Source: Saccoglossus kowalevskii (lineage: Eukaryota > Hemichordata > Enteropneusta > Harrimaniidae). From it: DNA of 41,077 nt. A program made the translations under genes and the position numbers. Every line of letters begins with the position of its first letter. Position 1 is the first letter of the stretch. The stretch is taken from positions 942,323 to 983,399 of the forward strand of contig NW_003119426.1 in NCBI RefSeq assembly GCF_000003605.2, written 5' to 3'. The notes beneath the pieces are model-generated. The model did not search any database. It was not told where the DNA came from and worked only from the letters and a program-made list of their open reading frames with translations. Below, piece after piece: positions 36,266 through 41,077 of this stretch.

Positions 36266-39200
36266 TTAGTAACCGATCGTGTAAAAATTACTCGAGTTAT
36301 CACGCCCACAAGCGAAAACCAATCAGTAGCCATCTCTCATTAATTATGCAAGCAAAGTACACCAACATCGAACTTGGCCATCTTTGCATGTTTGTTTATA
36401 ACATATATAAATTTGAAACCGATCGTGTAAAAATTACTTGAGTTATCACACCCACAAGTCACGCCTACAACAACAACAACAACAACAACGACGCCAAAAT
36501 ATTTTGCTTACTATACCTTCCCCTTCGTTTATACTATACTACGGGCAAGGCAAAAATGATTAAATTAAGTAATTACAGGGACAAAATCTGATATCAACAA
36601 ACACGTTGAAGAGCTCATTTAAAGGTTGTCCCAAACATATAATTCAAAATACAAATTTAAAAGTATAATCTTATTTTACCTCCATGTTGTACGCGAAAAT
36701 AGACGTTAAAAATAAAGAGTGTGCTTTACACTTGTTGTACACGCGCATGGGAACACGACGCAATCTGGCAGGCAGCTGTGTTGTTGTAATGCATAGATTG
36801 GACCATAACAATCTACACATATTTCCCCGTGCAAGTAACTTACTATGACACCGGATAAACAAGTCTTACCATGTTCAACTTCGTCCGAACCGCCCCCAGA
36901 GACATCAGGCACGTAAGGATTCCCGGACGGTAGACCAGGGATGCCAGGAGGTCCCACTGGGACCACTGGCAGATCTGTCCCCGAAGGACCTAAATAAAGC
37001 AACAGAAAAACGTTTCTTATGGTTAACTACGATTACATAACTTTCGTTATAACCACTGCGATCACCCATCCGTAACATCATTAATATCTACCATTATGTA
37101 TGGCCTTATATTAAACAAGCAGCCTCTCGGCTGAGATAGCTCCACTGTTAGCAATGCACATTTCAATTAAAGAACAGAAGATATCATTAGAAAATGAACA
37201 ATATGTATAGTATCAAAGCAATAGGACTTGCTGTTTTCAACAAGAATTCAAAAATATAATTATTCACCATAAATGATTGTGGTTTTTAACAAGAAGTCGA
37301 AAATATCACTTTTTACCAAAAATTACAAAAATATTCACCAAAATTAGAGAATTGAAGATATCATCACAAAATGAACAAATCTGAGAGAGGTCCACATGTA
37401 GTACCTATATATGTAATATCAAAGCAATCGGACTTGCGGTTTTTAACAAGAAGTCGAAAATATCACTTTTTACCAAAAATTACAAAAATATTCACCAAAA
37501 TTAGAGAATTGAAGATATCATCACAAAATGAACAAATCTGAGAGAGGTCCACATGTAGTACCTATATATGTAGTATCAAAGCAATTGGACATGCGGTTTT
37601 TAACAAGAAGTCGAAAATATCACTTTTTACCAAAAATGACAAAAATATTCACCAAAATTATAGAATTAAAGATATCATTACAAAATGAACAAATCTGAGA
37701 GAGGTCCACATGTAGTACCTATATATGTAATATCAAAGCATTTGCACTTGCGGTTTTTAACAAGAAGTCGAAAATATCACTTTTTACCAAAAATGACAAA
37801 AATATTCACCAACATTAGAGAATTGAAGATATCAACATGAAATGAACAAACCTAAGAGAGGTCTACCCAAGGTACATATACACTAAGTATCAAAGCATTC
37901 AGGCTTGTAGTTTTCAAGAAGAAGTCGAAAAAGTAAAACATTGACACGGACGACGACGGACGACGACGACGGACGACGACGACGGACGACGACGACGACG
38001 ACGGACGACGACGGACAATCACTCATATGATAAGCTCCGCTCGACAAAGTCGACAGCGGAGCTAAAAATTGACACGGACGACGGACGACGACGGACGCCG
38101 GACGACGACGGACAATCACTCATATGATAAGCTCCGCTCGACAAAGTCGACGGCGGAGCTAATCAAGAAGAAACATATTTATTCAATTAATTTCGTCCCC
38201 AACATGCAACTGGAAATTCAAATTACGGGAACCAATTGCGAGTACTAATGTCACAATACAAAATCTTTCAATGTTTGCTGAGCTCAGCTGCCGGGCAGGT
38301 GTTCGAGGGAAAATGTTACCCCAGGTTTAATCTAACTCTAGTACCGGCTTCCAGTTAGGTATAAATTTGTAGAATTCATCCACTCAACGCAATTGTTGGC
38401 GAAACGTTTTTTCCTGGCCATCCTGTTATCTCATATTAAATTATTACTACAAGCAGAGGGACGGAAAATGCTACGCGTAGGTCGATGTGATCAAAAGACT
38501 GTATTCGTGCATACTTTTCGTATTAACCTCGTAATATATGCACATCAATTTTATACAATGCATGTGTAAAGTGTGACATATTTGGTAATACATATGCATA
38601 TCATAGAATAAGAAGCGATAGTATAGAAACAGGGGGAAATATTTAAAATGGTTGCCAGTCGGACACATTTAAAGAGGGATGGTCGTCACCTGCGCACGCG
38701 CGGGAATTGAGTCCCAAGCGATGATAACAACACACGCTAGGAACGCAAAGGCTCGTGGGTAGACGCTTGTTTGTAAACAATGACACGCTATGACAATTTG
38801 GCGCATGCGTTGATGACGACTCCCCCTCTTTAATCGAGACGCGAAAATAAAGCGTGTGCTCAGAATCATGTAACCTAACAGTCATCATGCGAAGATTGGA
38901 TGAAGTCGGCGTAGTCATCTCAGAAAAACGGTTGTGGATCTACAATATGGATAACGTCTGGATTCATAGGTCAGAACTCGTTCGGTCGCCCATGTAATTA
39001 GCATAAGGCAAACTATTTAAAAGGCGGTGGTCGTCGCGCCACGCACGCACAAAATATGGGTATAATAATAAACAAAGATGGCGACTTTGACTGTTGCGAA
39101 GACCAACGAGAACAAACTGAGACGTTACCAAGCTTTAATTAGGCATTTTTAGGTGATTGGAAGGTAACGAAGGAGTCACCGGTGGTAATTAGTGCAAGTC

Positions 39201-40246
39201 CGTTCAGGTCAAACCTCATACTCGTGATTTCATTAGAAGATCGCATTGTTTATCAACACAAATGACGCACACGCGCAACGCGACGACCGTGAATCCTGTT
39301 CTATTTTTAACAAGCGACCTCACTATTACTTATTTGCCACGATTATTGCTACCACAAAGTTCTTGCCTTATCACAACTGCGTAGTTTATATAGTTGTTAT
39401 GGCGATTGTTACAAATCATACCAAGTATCGAGGTAGTTGAGCCTGTAGTTTTCAAGAAGAAATCGAAATAGCATTTTCACCAAAAATGACAAAAATAATC
39501 GCTAAAAATAAAGTACTGAAGATATTGTCACGGACTAAAAAATCTGATAAAAGTCCACTCAAGGAAGCTTTATACAAAGTATCCAAAATATTGAGCCGGT
39601 AGTTTTCAACGAGAAGTTGAAAAATATTCGATAACAATTTGAAAAAATGAAGATACTGCCACGTATCAATGAAAGAAATTGGCTAGGTAGTTTTCAATAA
39701 AAAGCAGAAAATAATTGTTGACGGACGACGGGCGAGTGGACAGACGACGACGGACAATTACTTAAATGAACAAAGGGCGTTGGTCGTCGCGCTGCACATG
39801 TGCGACATTTGTGTTGATAAACATTGATTTCCCCCACCATCCAATGCGCTTGTATAATGAAAATGGCGCGACTTGCACTAATTACCAGCATTAACTCCCT
39901 CGATACCTTTCAATCACCTAAAAAACCTAATTAAAGCTTGGTAACGTCTCAGTTTGTACTCGTTGATCTGCGCATGGAACTATCGGGGTTTATAGTTCCA
40001 TGATCTGCGCAACAGTCTCCATCTTTGTTTATATGACACTCATATTATATATCTCGCGCATGCGTGGCGCGACGACTTCCGCCTTTAAGTTTTGCAATGT
40101 GTAAGAAAAAGATCAAGGAAGAGAAATTTGAACGTACCTTCGTCATGATAGCCGGGCCCTGACGGGGGTTTAGGGCGGTGAAATATTCGTATGAAGTCTT
40201 CTGCTGAATGAACATCTCTCATTTTGTACAGTATCGAGGCAGGTAT
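29158..40246 (-). CDS. PDGF/VEGF-family growth factor, six exons, N-terminus outside window
   Basis: Secreted cystine-knot ligand for receptor tyrosine kinases. Minus-strand exons: 40246-40138, 36989-36870, 34759-34569, 33830-33574, 33443-33336 and 29269-29158, with compatible phases (1, 1, 0, 2, 2), giving 298 residues of the partial protein. Residues 1-36 (IPASILYKM, SAEDFIRIF) resemble the PDGF propeptide. Residues 37-76 form a Gly/Pro-rich linker exon. Residues 77-174 are the knot: C89, 22 residues, C112, then the signature PPCVELHRCGGCC (C112, C118, C121, C122), C129, C170 and C172. An N-glycosylation sequon NET at 166-168 sits just before the last knot cysteines, as in VEGF-C. The rest is a Cys-rich tail with CQCVC, CSCLC and CQCEC repeats of the VEGF-C/D and invertebrate PVF type. 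No RxxR cleavage site is obvious. The signal-peptide exon is not found up to 41077. An orthology call (VEGF versus PDGF) is not possible. Confidence 0.92.
29360..33215. repeat. 46-bp minisatellite, about 83 units
   Basis: The unit reads CATGACATGAGATTGCATTA, then CGTCAAGTCATAAATACATT, then ACACCA. The main variants are CACGTCAT versus AAGTCAT and ACAGCA versus ACACCA. The left edge begins with a CATGA pentamer run (29366-29395) and the right edge decays into CATTACGTTA words. A large segment is duplicated: the rare variant GAATACATTGCACCACATG occurs at 29566 and again at 31411, 1845 bases apart (40 units plus one extra CATGA step near 31010). It fills nearly all of the last PDGF/VEGF intron. 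It is noncoding. Confidence 0.96.
33831..34568 (-). other. PDGF/VEGF intron splitting the cystine knot
   Basis: Contains MITE B copy 1 and otherwise AT-rich unassigned sequence. It interrupts the cystine-knot domain between VDVK and VYRTS in phase 0. Confidence 0.6.
33906..34195. mobile_element. MITE family B, copy 1
   Basis: About 290 bases with terminal inverted repeats TTTAAAGGGCGGTG...GTCGCGC and GCGCGACGACCACCGCC..TTTAA. Conserved interior words include AACAAAGAT, CAAGCTTTAA, GGTAACGAAGGAGTCACC and GGTAATTAGTG. Noncoding; in a PDGF/VEGF intron. Confidence 0.75.
35580..35824. repeat. Direct repeat, left copy (pairs with 36551-36828)
   Basis: Shares CACGTTGAAG, TATAATCTTATTTTACCTCC, GACGCAATCTGGCAGGCAGC and AACAATCTACACATATTTCC with the right copy. 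The two flank the 146-bp array. It ends in a poly-C run. Confidence 0.75.
35896..36460. repeat. 146-bp tandem array, about 3.7 units
   Basis: The unit contains CAACATCGAACTTGTTCATA, TTGCATGTTTGTTTATACCA, a TATATA tract, AGTAACCGATCGTGTAAAAA and AACCAATCAGTAGCCATCTC. CGAACTT recurs at 35905, 36051, 36197 and 36369; the last interval is longer because the TA tract has expanded (about 36230-36266). A short CAA run follows at 36468-36489. Confidence 0.9.
36551..36828. repeat. Direct repeat, right copy (pairs with 35580-35824)
   Basis: About 970 bases from its partner and in the same orientation. It stops some 40 bases short of the Gly/Pro-rich exon, so the exon itself is not duplicated. Confidence 0.75.
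37190..37930. repeat. 157-bp tandem array, about 4.5 units
   Basis: The unit contains TATCAAAGCAATTGGACTTG, TTTTTAACAAGAAGTCGAAA, TATTCACCAAAATTAGAGAA and GAGAGAGGTCCACATGTAGT. TATCAAAGCA recurs at 37417, 37574, 37731 and 37888. Similar single units occur at 39430-39720 and 40498-40640. Confidence 0.9.
37940..38162. repeat. GAC/GACG-rich tract with paired terminal hairpins
   Basis: Two tandem copies of a module: TTGACACGG, a run of GACGACGG words, GGACAATCACTCATATGATA and then the hairpin AGCTCCGCTCGAC.AAA.GTCGACAGCGGAGCT (near 38031-38062 and 38129-38160). It directly continues the 157-bp array. It looks like the end module of a non-autonomous element. Confidence 0.75.
38668..38833. mobile_element. 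MITE family C, copy 3
   Basis: Starts TTTAAAGAGGGATGGTCGTC and contains GGAATTGAGTCCCAAGCGA and TGGGTAGACGCTTGTTTG. Ends CCCCCTCTTTAA. It is the longest copy of the family and lies in a PDGF/VEGF intron. Confidence 0.7.
39015..39291. mobile_element. MITE family B, copy 2
   Basis: Same orientation and interior as copy 1 (GGTAACGAAGGAGTCACC and GGTAATTAGTGCAAGTC). The left terminus TTTAAAAGGCGGTGGTCG is intact. The right terminus is cut short after CGCGACGACCG. Confidence 0.7.
39430..39770. repeat. Diverged copy of the 157-bp/GACG element
   Basis: Two degraded units (GTAGTTTTCAAGAAGAA and GTAGTTTTCAACGAGAAG) followed by TTGACGGACGACGGGCG and GACGACGACGGACAATTACT. The terminal hairpin is lost where MITE B copy 3 begins. 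Confidence 0.6.
39771..40088. mobile_element. MITE family B, copy 3 (inverted)
   Basis: Inverted relative to copies 1 and 2 (GCACTAATTACCAGC, AATTAAAGCTTGGTAACGTC). It carries an extra small palindrome, GGAACTAT..ATAGTTCC, near 39976-39999. It ends just before the first visible PDGF/VEGF exon. Confidence 0.65.
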
Positions 40247-40497
40247 CTGTAATTAGGTTTTCAGTGGTAGTGATGTTTAATTTGCAGTTAGACATGGACA
40301 CGCGATATAACGGCCGAAATATCTCTGCTGTCTTTGTAAACTGTCTTCCTCAAAACAAAGTTGATAATGTTCTATGCCATGGTCAGTAGTGTTCCTACAA
40401 CGTTCCGACATATCACAACCATGGTAGTTTATTTAGTTGTTGCCATGGAAATTACAATTGTTATCATCTTGTTACGAATTTTATGGAGGTCATGATA

Positions 40498-40750
40498 CTT
40501 ACATGCCAAGTATCAAAACAATTGGGATGTTAGTTTTTAATAATAAGGCGAAAAAAATAGGGAATTGAAGATATCATCACGAAATAAACAAATCTGACAG
40601 AGGTCCATCCAAGGTACCTACATACCAAGTATCAATTGGCCAAGTAGTTTACGTTGACGGATGACGACGGACAATCACATCAATGGACAGTTCCGCTTTG
40701 TCATCTTTGACAAAATCATCATCTTTGATGACAACGCAAGGGAGCTAAAA
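40498..40750. repeat. Diverged copy of the 157-bp/GACG element
   Basis: One unit (ACAAATCTGACAGAGGTCCA), a short GACGGATGACGACGGACAAT, then a degraded hairpin (CAGTTCCGCTTTGTCATC...GATGACAACGCAAGGGAGCT). Left of 40498 and right of 40750 nothing was recognised except a poly-C run at 41041-41055. Confidence 0.6.
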
Positions 40751-41077
40751 AGTAACAATCAGTTTAAGACAGCGAAGTGACAATTGCTGTGATTGGTTGG
40801 ACGGTTTTCAACAACCATTTCAGAGGCCGGCGGGGCACGAGATTTTGCACGGGGGCAAGATCTGCTCACCGTACGGGGGGCATGCTTCTCCAGACAATTT
40901 TTTGAAATCTAGACCCTCTGAAGCGCCATTTCCTGTATTTTGAGGTGCAAGACAGGCATTCCTCTTCAACTGTGTCGCATCGACACAAATACACAAAGTG
41001 TTTCAGCTTGGGTTAACATTTTCGAGGGTGAGGGCGGATACCCCCCCCCCCCCCCGCCCACAGTCAGCTGGCGCACA

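Larger units (their letters stand above)
36990..40137 (-). other. First visible PDGF/VEGF intron
   Basis: About 3.1 kb, mostly repeat: the 157-bp array, the GACG tract, MITE C copy 3, MITE B copies 2 and 3 and a degraded GACG element. About 500 bases at 38163-38667 are unassigned. No additional exon is recognised. Confidence 0.6.

Noticed and set aside
37883-38119. Minus-strand open frame rich in Ser, Val and Arg
   Set aside because: It is a direct translation of the GACGACGG tract and terminal hairpin module, not a protein gene.
40780-41077. GC-richer stretch at the right edge as a signal-peptide exon
   Set aside because: No minus-strand ATG followed by a hydrophobic segment and a donor could be built. 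It ends in poly-C and looks like degraded repeat.

Overview
The window is a draft-assembly piece (one 50-N gap) of an AT-rich animal nuclear genome. It has GT-AG introns of hundreds to thousands of bases, long minisatellites and several families of small non-autonomous DNA transposons. The genes are animal families (cyclin I, cyclin G, PDGF/VEGF growth factor). The repeat style, including GAC/GACG-rich tracts ending in a hairpin and invertebrate-type PDGF/VEGF architecture, suggests a marine invertebrate bilaterian. The species cannot be named from the sequence alone.

Left third (1-9.5 kb, minus strand): a cyclin I (CCNI) gene. Five coding exons are visible; its last exon or exons lie beyond position 1. 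Its 5' noncoding exon probably ends at 9323. Centre (10.6-26.9 kb, plus strand): a complete cyclin G (CCNG) gene of 400 codons in seven coding exons, with a probable 5' noncoding exon ending at 10639. The two related cyclins are head-to-head, with about 1.3 kb between their first splice donors. This arrangement suggests a bidirectional promoter and descent from an old inverted duplication. From memory, human CCNI and CCNG2 are also divergent neighbours on chromosome 4q21, so the pair may be an ancient linkage.

Right third (29.1-40.2 kb and beyond, minus strand): a secreted PDGF/VEGF-family gene. Six coding exons encode a PDGF-like propeptide, a small Gly/Pro-rich collagen-like exon, the cystine-knot domain and a cysteine-rich tail of CxCxC repeats ending at a stop at 29158. 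The signal-peptide exon must lie right of the window. It is tail-to-tail with cyclin G.

The rest is intronic and intergenic repeat DNA. There is a 46-bp minisatellite of about 83 units (29.36-33.22 kb) with an internal duplication of about 1.84 kb, and a 28-bp minisatellite of about 34 units (23.4-24.4 kb) with a 196-bp higher-order repeat. Shorter 54-, 146- and 157-bp tandem arrays are also present, along with four families of MITE-like elements. One MITE copy contains a nested, related MITE. No RNA genes, CRISPR arrays or virus-derived genes were recognised.
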